64,000 nt of DNA from Doris montereyensis (GCA_037039925.1 JAXRKP010000963.1:116001-180000), one strand, 5' to 3'. Shown: positions 33,744 to 45,520, counted from the first letter of the stretch. Notes: generated by a model from the letters alone, not told the origin. A program made the numbers and translations.

Positions 33744-34591
33744 GTAGTCCAAACCAAAATCTCAAGTGTAAACAATGGAAAAGCAATTGTTACCACTGGA
33801 AAGAACTTTGTTTCCTGAGAAATTTTATACCAATTTCATTTCTGTAGGACAATTTTAAACAAAGTTATGAATTTTTTAATTTTTGAAAATTTGATGTAGT
33901 TTTCAAATGGGTCAAAATACCAAATTTAAGCTCCTATACCTTGCACAAACGATCACTCACAAAACTTATACTTCTTAAACGTGAAGTCATGAATGCATAG
34001 AACAAGCTCAATTTATATTCGAGCGCAGTCTCTCAGAAAACTATGAGATGGCTTTTTATTGATGTAGAAAAGGGAAAAAATGCTTGCAAAATTGAATGGC
34101 CCTTCTAGTGATGTGCTTGCTTTTTCTCATGTCTTTATGTAAGTGACTCTTTGGAGCATTTAAAAACTTTACAAGCCTCAGATGAGCTCTTTACATAGAC
34201 ATCGGCGGGAGTGATAGGTATTATTGTAAAGCTCAATTTCAGCACAATCTGATTCAACCAATCAGAGCTGACTATCACTGATTGAATAAACACGTAATGC
34301 GAAGAAAGAGTGAGGGGTGTTCGCGAGCTGTTTTTTTACTGTCTCTGGCTTTCGCGTCTGACCACCCTTGTTTACTATGAGTATGAAAGCTTACTGTATA
34401 ACGCATTCCCTATCACCATACACATGGTTGGAAAAGGCTTGAATAATGCTTTCCAATGGTGTAAGCTATATTAGTTTTTATGATGTTACTATGTTGCATA
34501 CAGGAGACAGAGCAAGGTGAAAAGGACTGAAAATTAGCGAAATCTGCAACTAGTGCTGGGGTGGATGGGAAAACAGGGTGGTTTGGACTAC
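33744..34591. mobile_element. Candidate MITE with short TIRs
   Basis: GTAGTCCAAACCA at 33744 and its inverse GGTTTGGACTAC ending at 34591 bound an 848-bp block in intron 5 of copy 2. TIR is only about 12 bases and no clear TSD is seen. Confidence 0.4.
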
Positions 34592-34780
34592 ATGATAGAT
34601 GCCATTATATCATGCAGGTCATAGGAGAGGAAATATGGTATATTGACACATGGACAGTATTTTTCTCTGTCAATTGTAAAGTACCAGGTATTTTGTTTAT
34701 ATTAAAGTCAATAACAAAAAACCATGAATAATAGATATTTTCCGATGAGATGATCAAACCTTGACTTGATGCTAATTGAA

Positions 34781-35044
34781 GATAGTTAGGTTCATTCGAG
34801 GCCATTATGACCCATAGAGCCATAGCCTATCCGAGTTTCTATGCTATTCGTGTTTCTATAGCAGGAAGCAGAACAGGTGATGATAATCAACTCCTGGATA
34901 AGATGCTAGTTTGACGTAGGTTTTTACTCCCAAGCTAGAACTTGTACCCATTTGCGCCTGGATGGAGTGGGGAGACGTCGGGCCTAGCTTTGCTAAGATT
35001 CAAATCCGGGATCTTAAGTCTCACCACTTGGCCGCCGATGCCCC
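34781..35044 (-). mobile_element. SINE family 1, copy 4, with TSD
   Basis: Flanked by GCTAATTGAA at 34771-34780 and 35045-35054. Body contains a short internal duplication of the CCGAGTTTCTAT segment. Confidence 0.87.
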
Positions 35045-35388
35045 GCTAATTGAACTTGTGCACTGATAATTACCCTCTTTTGACACCCTCCATTTAGCCA
35101 TCTGTCCATTTTGATTTCATTCAAGCAATGTGTTTCCTAACTTGCTCAGCCCTAATGCAATTTTATTACCTCAGCCTGTGGATTTTAACTTTTTTTAAAA
35201 TCCAAAAATCAGGAAGTGATGAGATGAATTTCAGTTAATTTCTGTATTGGGAAAAAATCTACTCTTTTAATGTGTATTGCTATGTTTCAATATCAATTCA
35301 TTCAATCGATTTTCCTAAATCGGAGAGAATTCCCATTCCAATATAATCGAGTATAGGTTTAAAATATATCAGAAGTCATACCAGTAAG

Positions 35389-35762
35389 GCAGCTGTCTGC
35401 AATCAATGGGGAGAAAATCATAGCAGCCATAACCGCAAAGATCCCATACACCAACTTGACAAAAAGTCCCAGGTCACACTGTTCAGACTCAGGACTGGGC
35501 ACAACCGTCTCCATCAACTTATGTATCGCTACCTGAAAATAGTGAAATCAGGAGGGTGTGAGTGTGGAGTGCCCCACCAGAACACTGAACACATTATCCA
35601 GCAGTGTCCGCTCTACACATCAGAGAGAACATCAATATGGCAAGGAAGAAATGCTCTACGGCCCTATGGAGAGTCTGCAAAAGTTACTATACACTTCATT
35701 GAGACAATCCGCATCCTGATCTGACCCGAGGGCAGAGAGATCGAAGAAGAAGAAGAAGAAAA
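35389..35762 (+). mobile_element. 5'-truncated LINE 3' end with GAA tail and TSD
   Basis: Encodes FRLRTGHNRLHQLMYRYLKI and CECGVPHQNTEHIIQQCPLY, the CCHC-like zinc motif at the C-terminus of many LINE RTs, then a (GAA)n tail. Flanked by ATACCAGTAAG at 35378-35388 and 35763-35773. Confidence 0.88.
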
Positions 35763-36095
35763 ATACCAGTAAGATCAAAGTAAAGGTAGAGTGAGTGAAA
35801 GGTTTGGTCCATCTGCAGTTTATGGTGGAAATTGAGACTTTTTACTTTTTTTCATTGTTTTTTTTGTATTGTCTCAGATGCTCAACATTTTTGTCAAAGA
35901 AATGATTGAGGGACAAAGTAGTGTGTTACAAAAAATGTTTGTTTTGTTTTTTTCAAACAATTGCAAGTGAAATATCATTGCTCTGTAAGTGCCTTTATGT
36001 TTTATCTCCCATGGCTTAGAGCATTGCTTCATTTTTCAAACAAATTCTTTATGTGTTTCATGCATTGTTGATTTTTTTTTTCCATTTGCATCTAG

Positions 36096-36278
36096 ATTGA
36101 AAATGAATATGGCAGCTACTTTGCATGTGACAAGGACTATCTGCATTTTCTCAGAGACAAAGTTATATCAATACTTGGTAGTGATGTTGTAATATACACA
36201 ACTGATGGCGCAGGAGATTACTTCTTGAAGTGTGGAAAGGTGGATGGAGTCTATGCCACTGTTGACTTTGCGCGACGA
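36096..36278 (+). CDS. GLB1: GLB1 copy 2, exon 6 (acid/base Glu; frameshift at 3' end)
   Basis: Opens [19 protein letters not shown] after ATCTAG. Near 36270 the sequence TTTGCGCGACGA is one base shorter than needed to reach the GTAAGA donor in phase 1, so the join to exon 7 is out of frame. Nearly identical in DNA to copy 1 exon 6. Confidence 0.88.
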
Positions 36279-36432
36279 GTAAGAGAAATATAAAATGCAA
36301 CATGAGTTTAAGTAACAGACTATTATAGAATATGTGCAGGTCATCAAAGGCTTTAGTTTTTTTTAACGGATTTAATTGACTTGAGCTCAATATTCATTGT
36401 CCAATGTCTCCTAATTTGTTTTATATGTATTA

Positions 36433-36693
36433 GCTGTTGAAGACATAATAGGAGACTATGTTCAAGCAAAAAGAATTGTTATCAATTTAAATACTCATTT
36501 GAATAATAATTCTCACAGGATTAAAGAATATGGTATTGATAAAATTGAGATTTCTCTTTTAGACTTATTTAATGATTTGATTTTTTCTAAAATATTTTCT
36601 CAACAACAAATTCAAATCGACAGATACAGAGAGAAATCAGGTAAAAGAAATATGCTTATAATTCGATTTACACAGTTTTCGGATATTGAATGA
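36433..36693 (+). other. Unexplained AT-rich ORF in intron 6 of copy 2
   Basis: An 87-codon open stretch whose last 64 codons start at ATG 36499. It reads EYGIDKIEISLLDLFNDLIF and QIDRYREKSGKRNMLIIRF. It looks protein-like (alternating hydrophobic positions) but I do not recognise it. It may be a transposon or viral-gene remnant, or chance. Confidence 0.25.
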
Positions 36694-36863
36694 ATTATTA
36701 AAAGGCAGTGTTGAACTATGATACGTATGTAATGAGTGATCTGTATTAAGTATCATCCATAATTCAGTTTCTTTCAATAACTGACTGTATTTTTTGTATA
36801 TATTTTTTTACACTTTCTTATGGTCATTTTGCCCTGAATTTTTTGTCGCTTCTATTCCATAAG

Positions 36864-36919
36864 GTAATCCAGCTAAATCATTCCAACCTCAAAGAGACTA
36901 TGAAAAATCAGGACCCTTG
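36864..36919 (+). CDS. GLB1: GLB1 copy 2, exon 7
   Basis: Short exon after CCATAAG, GTAAAA donor. Encodes NPAKSFQPQRDYEKSGPL, matching copy 1 exon 7. Confidence 0.88.
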
Positions 36920-37114
36920 GTAAAAACTTGTTCATTCATATTTGTGTAAAGATTTACATTACAGAGGAAACTTTCCTTTTTATTTCACACTTATTCTTAA
37001 ATGTGAATTGTTATAAAAAACAATAACACATTTTCTATCCTGTCTGTAAAAACCAATTACAAGTTTGCTATCCTATCTCTGAAAGTTAGTGGCACGTTTA
37101 TGATCCTGTCTTTG

Positions 37115-37284
37115 AAAATCAGCAATGTAATTTTGTGGTGGCACAGGAAAATCAGCAATGTAATTTTGTGGTGGCACAGGAAAATCAGCAATGTAATTTT
37201 GTGGTGGCACAGGAAAATCAGCAATGTAATTTTGTGGTGGCACAGGAAAATCAGCAATGTAATTTTGTGGTGGCACAGGAAAAT
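37115..37284. repeat. 33-bp minisatellite, 5 copies, intron 7 of copy 2
   Basis: Five near-perfect units of GAAAATCAGCAATGTAATTT plus TGTGGTGGCACAG. Period 33 is a multiple of three, giving spurious ORFs on both strands. Confidence 0.95.
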
Positions 37285-37869
37285 CTGTCGGAAGTTGTTG
37301 GCTGTATTTTTGAGTTATGATGAGTGATCAAAGTAAAAAATATCCATTTTATTGATTTTTAGATTCGGGAGGGATTTACAATCTCAAATATGTTTTCAAT
37401 CACCTCACAAAAGATTTTAATGTGATCAACCTGTAAATATATTTATATTTAATTTCACATTTTGTGAGGTCTCTTCTTTGATTGAAGACAAAATTGCTTT
37501 TTGTGGCTGGAGCCACTAGCCCTTCCAGAGCCAACTTTTAATCACAATATCCTACTGTTACTACCAAACACACTAGGCCTTGTGACATACCAAAATTTAG
37601 CTTAAAATCTTCTCTAATCAATGATCTAAAGTGCGCAAGAATATTTTTAACTTGATTTGAGTATGTACTGTAATCATACGCAATATCCAGTAAAGCAAAA
37701 GTAGATGTGAAAAATAAGTCTTTGTCTTTGCTGTGAAGATTGGGTTCAAGATTTCTACATATTATGCTTTATTTATTCATTATTACAACTTAATATCTTC
37801 CATTTAAAACATTTTGGCAAAGTTGTACAACATTTGTGTGTGTCTCCTACTAAAGCTAATTTCGACATT

Positions 37870-38245
37870 CTACCAGACCAATGTTGTTTACATTGCATTT
37901 AAATGAAGTAGACAATTTTGGGAGCTGGTGTGACCAAAACTACCTTCAAGTTGATGTTTCAAATACTATAGACATGATAATTGAATTCCGGAAAAACAGA
38001 ATTAAACCCTCCCCAATCATCACAAAAGGGAGAGAAATTGAGATTGCACAAAGCTATAAGTTTTTAGGAATTATTATTGATAACACACTGAGTTGGACTG
38101 AGAACACAGGCGTCATCATGAAGAAAACGAACACATGGTATGCCTATTCATCATATCAGAATTATATTGTTCTTTCTACATACATACTCGTTTTAAGAAA
38201 AAAGGCTCTAAAGCTCTCACTTGGAAATAGAATGTGAAGTTAGGA
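37870..38245 (+). mobile_element. L2-like LINE RT fragment
   Basis: Translates as FGSWCDQNYLQVDVSNTIDM, FRKNRIKPSPIITKG and SYKFLGIIIDNTLSWTENT, the region after the RT palm in L2/Rex-type elements. Truncated at both ends. Confidence 0.8.
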
Positions 38246-38306
38246 CAGAATGCAAGTGAAATTTGTGACAAATGTAGACAAATTTGGCTAAATTTTGCGA
38301 AAAGGA

Positions 38307-38443
38307 ACAACTGACAATTGTAAATCTTATGATGATTATAACAATTGACAATTGTAAATCTTATGATGATTATAACAATTGACAATTGTAAATATTATGA
38401 TGATCATAACAATTGACAATTGTAAATTTTATGATGATTATAA
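38307..38443. repeat. 34-bp palindrome-bearing minisatellite, 4 copies
   Basis: Each unit holds ACAATTGACAATTGT, a perfect inverted repeat around one base, followed by AAATCTTATGATGATTATA. Starts 60 bases after the LINE fragment and might be its 3' tail. Confidence 0.88.
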
Positions 38444-38813
38444 CTCCAAAATTGTTCAATGTAACAGTAAAGACAGGAAAGACAATCTCTAGATGTTCAG
38501 GTCTAACTTTAATGATGACTTTCTCAAATTGTACCCCTCTTCTCCCCCCCCCCCCTCCCCCCCCCATGCAAACTGAAAATTTCCATCACTCAATTTGAAG
38601 TAGAGATAAGTTAATGAAATAAGAAGCAAAATATTCAAAGAAGATGTGTACAATCAAGATATAGACAAATATCAGTTTTGAAAACATGACCATTGCGCTT
38701 GATTTGCCTTTATCGCCACACATTATTAACCTATTCTTAGAGACCAATTACAAGTTTATTTTTTTATGTATGAAAACCAGTAACACATTTATTATCCTTA
38801 TCCATGTTTCCAG

Positions 38814-38941
38814 GTGAATTCGGAATTCTACACAGGTTGGCTTGATCATTGGGGCTCCAAACATTCTCATTCTGATGTAGCAAGAGTCAGCAAGAGTTTA
38901 GATTTGCTTTTGTCATACAAATCTTACACCAATATTAACAT
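38814..38941 (+). CDS. GLB1: GLB1 copy 2, exon 8 (nucleophile Glu)
   Basis: TTCCAG acceptor, GTGAGT donor. Encodes VNSEFYTGWLDHWGSKHSHS, then KSLDLLLSYKSYTNIN. Nucleophile Glu present. Confidence 0.93.
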
Positions 38942-39453
38942 GTGAGTTGAAATGTTAAGTTTTAATTATTAATTTTTGCAGACATATCTCTTCACAGAAT
39001 GGAGCAGTTAGTTTGATGACAATTTGGCTGTTATGATTTCTGTGGGAAAATGAATGAATGCTGTAACCATCGGTAGGAGGACTTGGTTTCAATCGTATTG
39101 TCAAGTAATAACCATCCCCCAATGGCCCCCCCATCCCCCTCCCCTTTCAACTAATTTGCCGGAGTCAAGTGAAAAGAACAATATAATTCGTAATTTTAAA
39201 AATATTATTTTCATACAGAAAAACTGAGTAAAGTCTTACATATTTTGTACTATATGAAAGAGAAGATCTTGAAAGAGCATGAAGTAGTGTTTACTTTTAT
39301 GTTTGCTTCTTCTTTACTTAATTTTTGTATGTCTGTTTGTGTGGGTTTTTTAAAATTGAAACAAAAAACAACTCACCAAAATGACTTTCAGGCCCCCTGT
39401 AGGTCATTAACCTCAGTAAGAGTTATCTAAAATGCATCTATTTTATAGCTTTT

Positions 39454-40701
39454 TCAATGAGGCATTTAGCTCCTACTGCCAATCTGTCCCATGATTCATT
39501 GCGCGTTTTCCCAGATCGTTGGTAACTCTTTTGCGTGGCTATTTTTTACTAGTGCTATTCATTGTAAAGCGATAGCAGAAGACGTACGCGCTGACTTTAA
39601 CACTTAAATGTTATCTATCTAAACATGTGAATCAACATATATGACTAGATTTATTCAGATATACATCATAAAATTGTGGGGAAATCATTGCTATGGCATC
39701 TTCAACAACCTATGCGTGTCATTTTATGACTTATTTTTGCCAGCGCCAGCCGGGGAGCAGATCGCTAGATCTACTTATTCGTGCTTGCATTTTCACCATT
39801 TCGAACTTTAGAAATCTAAACTGCTCAAGTCCGACTATCTTGTGTTGCCATAGAATTTAATTAATAATTGAGATTTTTATATCACTCTTGGAAATAAATA
39901 TGTTGTATCTCGATGTGTCTAGATCTATTACACACTAGGTTCTAGTTCTGGATGTAGATGTTCTTCTGTCCAACAAACGAGTTGAAAAAAATAGGACACG
40001 AAAAAAAAGAATAAATTTGACTTATAGTAAGGTTTAGACATTTAATAATTTGTTAGAGAATTTGAGAGTTGAAAACAGATTTCACAAAGACACTAAATTA
40101 CATTTTATGAATATGGATTGAGATGTAAAACTACAGGGTCATTTAGCTCGTTTCAGGTATTCCCGATTAGACCTCACGTAATTGGCTGTGGTAACACTTC
40201 TGCATCGCCGCATTTCCTCAATGCAAAATCCCATAATACTTTCACATAGAATGTGAGACTGTGCATCAATGTAACTCAGTGCAAACAAAGAAAATAGATA
40301 ATATATCAATCTTGTTAAGCGCCAGTCAATAAGTTATAAAAATATAGACACCTAGAATGTTATCATTTCTAATTCTAAATCTAGTTTTTGTTATTATCAT
40401 TACTCGTGGTCATCCTGTTTCTTCTCCTTCATTTTCTCTTATTATTAATGATAATCATCACCACAAATGTTAGTATTACTATTTACAATATTAGAATGAT
40501 TATGAACAAGAGTATAAATGGTAGCAGTAGTTTACTGCTTTTGTAATAACATTATTATTTATGAATAATGACATGGGGTACCCACTGCCATTGTATTGTA
40601 CTATAATAAAATAAGGGCTTCAGGTTTCACACAAAAGAGTTACCACCGATCTGTTTCTGAAACAAGGGCAGATAATTTTTTGCGCTAAACGCCCCATTGG
40701 C
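39454..40701. mobile_element. Candidate TIR element, intron 8 of copy 2
   Basis: 39455-39535 (CAATGAGGCATTTAGC, CAGATCGTTGGTAACTCTTT) recurs inverted at 40620-40697 (AAAGAGTTACCACCGATCTG, GCTAAACGCCCCATTG). Imperfect ~80-bp terminal inverted repeats around ~1.2 kb with no ORF. Confidence 0.6.
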
Positions 40702-40737
40702 TTTTGGGTGATATAAAGCATGACTAAGTAGTCCAAA

Positions 40738-41020
40738 GATGTGGTGTTGGTGGCTGAGTGGTTAGGCTGCCAGACTGGGGATCATTAGGTCCTGAGTTCG
40801 AATCCTGGTAAAACTAGGCCCGACATTGTGTTCCTTGAGAAAGACGCTTAACATACATTTTCCCCACCCGACCCAGGTGCAAAGGGGTACAAGCGCATCA
40901 GACTAGCATCCTGTCCAGGAGATGATTATTATCACCTGTTTCGCTTCACGCTATAGAAGCTTAGGATAAGCTCCAGCCCTATAGGCCGTAATGGCCTTAC
41001 AGAAACTTTACTTTTTACTT
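40738..41020 (+). mobile_element. SINE family 1, copy 5, most intact head
   Basis: tRNA-like head with A box TGGCTGAGTGGTTAGGC and B box GAGTTCGAATCCT, then the family body and a T-rich 3' end. Flanked by ACTAAGTAGTCCAAA at 40723-40737 and ACTAAGTAATCCAAA at 41021-41035 (one mismatch). Confidence 0.9.
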
Positions 41021-41149
41021 ACTAAGTAATCCAAATGAATAATATCACAACTTACACTTTCATGTGACCACATACAAAGTGCACAGGACATATTGATAGG
41101 TGGTGTAAAGATATTTACAGCCTTTTCATTATCTACAAGAAACAGTCAT

Positions 41150-41660
41150 GCCTAGGCCTAGATCAATTTTAGTAAAAGGACTGAGTAGAAGTTTAGAAAG
41201 TACAAAAGAGTGCAGCCTGTTTTGTAACTCATAATTAAACATACACTTTAGGAAATACCAAAACCAACATAAAGCAATTGCAATGGATTCCTTTAGAAGA
41301 ACATAGAGACAGAACTAAAATTAATATTTTCTTTAAGGTTATAAATGACCAACTGTTTATTCCATTAGATCAGCTTAAACTGAATACAACAATAACCAGA
41401 TCAGGCAGTTAAACATACATGGTTCCACCTTAAAACATTGTCACCTGCACTCATTTTACCCTAGTACAGTTTGGCTGTGGAATGGACTCCCAACAGAAAT
41501 TTAAACTCAGCAATAGTACTGAAGACTTAAAAATAAAATTAAACACATCACTTTAAAGCCAAAATTGAATTAATATTTTTGTGTTAAATTAAAATATGCG
41601 TGCTGACAGTAATACTCAAGAATTGAGTTCGTCAGTTATTATGAAGAAGAAGAAGAAGAA
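41150..41660 (+). mobile_element. CR1/L2-like LINE 3' end with GAA tail
   Basis: Translates with breaks as NTKTNIKQLQWIPLEEHRDR, TKINIFFKVINDQLFIPLDQ and WNGLPTE-like residues, the usual RT C-terminus, then GAGTTCGTCAGTTATTATG and (GAA)n. Confidence 0.78.
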
Positions 41661-42812
41661 AACAGTGAGGGAGGTAGGGTTGTTTAAATTTAGATTTATT
41701 ACACTTGAATTGGAAACAGAATCATCATTCCCAGTGCCTACTTCAGAATCAGAAATATAGATTTAGATTTTCTAGATCTAGAATCAGAACCTTCCTCATC
41801 TTCAGCATCCAATTATCACAAGTTGTAATCACTATCACTGTCAGAGTCTTCTAAATCTAAACCTATATAAGTGTATAAAATCATTTCAGAGGTCTCTTCA
41901 GCTTATAAAACACCCAGCAGCTTCTTCAGCTAGCAAACACACAGATTTGTAAACAATGACTATCTACAAACAACAAGTGCACTGTTTCCAAACAACGACG
42001 AAACTGAAAGCAATGGTTTGGCGAAAACCCTCCTACTTTGGATTCTACCATTTAAATACCAAAAATAAGGTTTAGAGGTAGTGAAACTGGCCATTTGTGG
42101 ATCGATGGGTGAGTCGTTCTCCCGCAAAAATCGACAACTATGTCGTTCTTCCTGGCGGAAAGAGTTAAAATACAAGAATCAATCTGGGGATAGCTTTTTT
42201 TTATAGAAGATAATAAAGCAACTCGTACTGCCTCATATTGGTGTGAAATTGAGAGACAGATTAATACTTTTGAATGAATGGCAATAATAACTAGAATTTC
42301 AAGTCAAATTTTGAAATAGATCAATACAATATGTATCTTATATCTTTCTTTAAAAATCTGCAAGCATACAAATTACATAAATGTTGTAGATAGTATTCTG
42401 CTTTCCCAAAATTTTTGCAAATTGGTGGCAGTGATATAAAATGATATTACAATTCTCAGAGGTTATTGTATTTTAATCTTAAACTTTTGAATGTTGAATT
42501 ACTGAATTATTGAATGGCTGTGATTTAGCCAAATGACACCGATCCAACTCTACAGTGTTGATGACCTTTTTCAAAGTAATAAGGGTTATTGAAAACCTTA
42601 TTTGTTATGTTTGTTTATGTGAACCATGTGTACTTATTGTGCACCATACTTGATGAGAACCAACAAAGCTAATTTGAACCTGAGCTCACTTAATGTTGAT
42701 TTTCATTTTAAAAAAACCTTCAGATATGAACAAATTAAGATAGAAAGAGTTTCGGTAAATTTTAATCTTTGTTAATTAATTAAAATAAATTCTTTTCAAT
42801 GTTTCTCAAAAG
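41661..42812 (+). other. Rest of intron 8 of copy 2, unclassified
   Basis: Contains a serine-rich, TCTAGATCTAG-bearing stretch at 41700-41900 and a 71-codon minus-strand ORF near 41960-42175 of unknown nature. No exon or recognised repeat. Confidence 0.35.
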
Positions 42813-42853
42813 GTATATGTTTGTTGGTGGAACTAACTTTGGGTTCATGAATG
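42813..42853 (+). CDS. GLB1: GLB1 copy 2, exon 9
   Basis: 41-base exon after TCAAAAG, GTGAGT donor, encoding [14 protein letters not shown]. Same size and phases as copy 1. Confidence 0.9.
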
Positions 42854-43319
42854 GTGAGTGTTAGTATATTAATCAATAGATTTCACAGTTCGTTTATTTT
42901 AACTTGTGTGTCAACCACAGGAAGTAAATAATGCTATTGGTTTAAGCGAGCGGATAATAGCACAGAGGAAAGGGGGATTGATGCCATTACCACCTTCCTC
43001 CCTTTCTTTTCTTGGATGGACGGCTAGGAGATTTTGGTATTTGCTTGTTGTTAACAGTTTTTTTAAGAGAGTAAGATTCTATTGCATTTTTTAAATATTC
43101 CCAAATTTAAAAATGCTATGTGCAAATTTTTGAATAAGGTGCTTGATTTTAAACAAAATTTTGTTTTGACAGATGCACATTTCTTTGAATCAATGAGCTT
43201 TGACTTATCAATCAATAACTCTTCTTTTCTTTTTTTTGACTTGATCATTTGGGATTTGTATGTTTGTCTAGAGGAGGAGAGGCGATATTTAAATATATTT
43301 CTGGATATTATGTCCTCTT

Positions 43320-43915
43320 CTTGAGGATGTGATATGTTTGAAATGGACAGGTTATCGAAGTAGAAATAGCAGTATATTATTATATATTATTATTATATAT
43401 ATATACAAATGCATTAAACATTATATGAAATATTACCCCTTTTTGTTAAGGTCAAATGAACCTAAATATCAGCCAGTTCCCTGCCAAGTTATGACTATGA
43501 GGCCCCAGTCAGTGAGGCTGGCGATGTTAGAATGAGTTTCTACTTCAAATCAGAGATATTGTGTCAAAGGTATGGAGTTTTTATCTAAAGTGAGGTGTTT
43601 TTCTTTAAGGAGTAGAATTGGGATGTTTTTTGTATCCATTTCCTGCTTTTTCTCCTTTTGGACATTGAGGACGTGATCTGTTTGAAATTTTAGTTAGCAA
43701 ATTTCTCGAGACGATTTTGTTGAGGATGTGATATGTTTGAAATGAACCTAAATATCTTGATCATGTTATTATTATAGGATAGAATAGCATATATTTTATA
43801 TGGCCCAATGGTAGCCAAATGATTGAAATCATTATATGAAATATGGACCCCTTTGATCTCTGTTACAGGTTATGAACCCAATGGTAGTTCCCACAAGTTA
43901 TGACTTGAGGCCGAC
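43320..43915 (+). repeat. Degenerate ~410-bp tandem duplication including exon 10 of copy 2
   Basis: GAGGATGTGATATGTTTGAA occurs at about 43324 and 43722, CATTATATGAAATAT at 43419 and 43830, and CAAGTTATGACT near 43485 and 43895. The second exon-like block is too damaged to code. Confidence 0.6.
43451..43569 (+). CDS. GLB1: GLB1 copy 2, exon 10 (multiply frameshifted)
   Basis: Recognisable in three different frames: SNEPKYQPVP, then SYDYEAPVSEAGDV, then QIRDIVSK before GTATGG. At least three indels are needed to read it through. A degenerate second copy of this block lies about 410 bases downstream. Confidence 0.75.
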
Positions 43916-45520
43916 AATCATTTGTGATCTTGGCATTGACAACACAGTCTTGGTTTGACCAATGGAGTTGATAGGGACATTGACAATTTAAGTGGGAGTA
44001 GAATGGATTAACAATCAAGTTTGGCCAATCATTCCTCCTGTTAGAGTTTTTATCATTTTGTGACAGGGCATTTGACAACACAGTTTTTCTTTGACCAATA
44101 CTTGTTCTTGAGGGGACATTGACTTTTTCATACTTCTGTGGCTTCAATTAGCCCAATCTTCTTCTTTTCTTCAATCATTGCCACGCAGATAGGGGATTCA
44201 ATTCTTCTTCTTCTTCTTCTTCTCCTTCTCCTTCTCCTTCTCCACATATTGGTTTGTCAAAATCATTGCCATCGCACGATTGGTGATAGGGACGATCATG
44301 ATGTGCAGGGTCACAACACTTGACAACACAGTGGCTGGCCCAATGGTAGCCCACTTGGTTTGACCAATCATTGCCACGTGTGATAGGCATTGACAACACA
44401 GTGGTTGGCCCAATGGTAGCCCAATCGGTTTGGGCTAATTCAATCGGTTTGACCAATCATTGCCACGTGATAGGGACATTGACAACACAACCCAATGGTA
44501 GCCCAATCGGTTTGGCCAATCATTGCCACGTGTGATAGGGCATTGACAACACAATGGTTGGCCCAATGGTAGCCCAATCGGTTTGGACCAATCATTGACA
44601 ACACCACGGTTTGACCAATCATTGCCACGTGTGATAGGGACATTGACAACACAATGGCTGGCCCAATGGTAGCCCAATCGGTTTGCATTGACAACACAAT
44701 CGGGTTTGACCAATCATTGCCACGTGTGATAGGGACATTGACAACACAATGGCTGGCCCAATGGTAGCCCAATCGGTTTGCCCAATCATTAATAGGGGCA
44801 TTGACAACACAATGGTTCATTGCCACAATCATTGTGATAGGGACATTGACAACAATCATTGCCACGTGGGATAGGGACATTGACAACACTGGCCCAATGG
44901 TAGCCCAATCGGTTTGGCTAATCATTGCTACTGTGATAGGGGCATTGACAACACAATCGGTTTGACCAATCATTGACAACACAATGGCTGGCCCAATGGT
45001 AGCCCAATCGGTTTGGCCAATCATTGCCACGTGTGATAGGGACATTGACAACACAATGGCTGGCCCAATGGTTGCCCAATCCAATCATTGCCATGGATAG
45101 GGACATTGACAGCACAATCTGGCCCAATTAGCCCTATCGGTTTGGCTAATCATTGCCACGTGTGATAGGGGACATTGACAACACAATGGTTGGCCCAATG
45201 GTAGCCCAATCGGTTTGGCTAATCATTGCCACGTGTGATAGGGACATTGACAACACAATGGTTGGCCCAATGGTAGCCCAACTAATCATTGCCACGTGTG
45301 ATAGGGACATTGACAACACAATGGCTGGCCCAATGGTAGCCCAATCGGTTTGGCTAATCATTGCCACGTGTGATAGGGACATTGACAACACAATGGCTGG
45401 CCCAATGGTAGCCCAATCGGTTTGGCTAATCATTGCCACGTGTGATAGGGACATTGACAACACAATGGCTGGCCCAATGGTAGCCCAATCGGTTTGGCTA
45501 ATCATTGCCACGTGTGAGCA
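43860..45520. repeat. ~72-bp satellite array with CACGTG boxes, intron 10 of copy 2
   Basis: Unit includes GACATTGACAACACAATGGC, CCAATGGTAGCCCAATCGG and AATCATTGCCACGTGTGATA. The right third is regular; the left part has truncated and joined units. Long ORFs on both strands are repeat artefacts. Confidence 0.93.
44206..44245. repeat. (TTC)n/(CTC)n microsatellite
   Basis: Run of TTC triplets passing into CTTCTC units, inside the satellite region. Confidence 0.9.

Noticed and set aside
37057..37327. ORFs repeating LIFLCHHKITL and ISNVILWWHRK
   Set aside because: 33-bp minisatellite artefact on both strands.
40742..40807. Possible tRNA gene
   Set aside because: A and B boxes are those of a SINE head: the downstream body recurs in other copies and the unit has target-site duplications.
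41960..42175. 71-codon minus-strand ORF considered as a transposase start
   Set aside because: No motif or flanking TIR could be supported; left as unclassified intron sequence.
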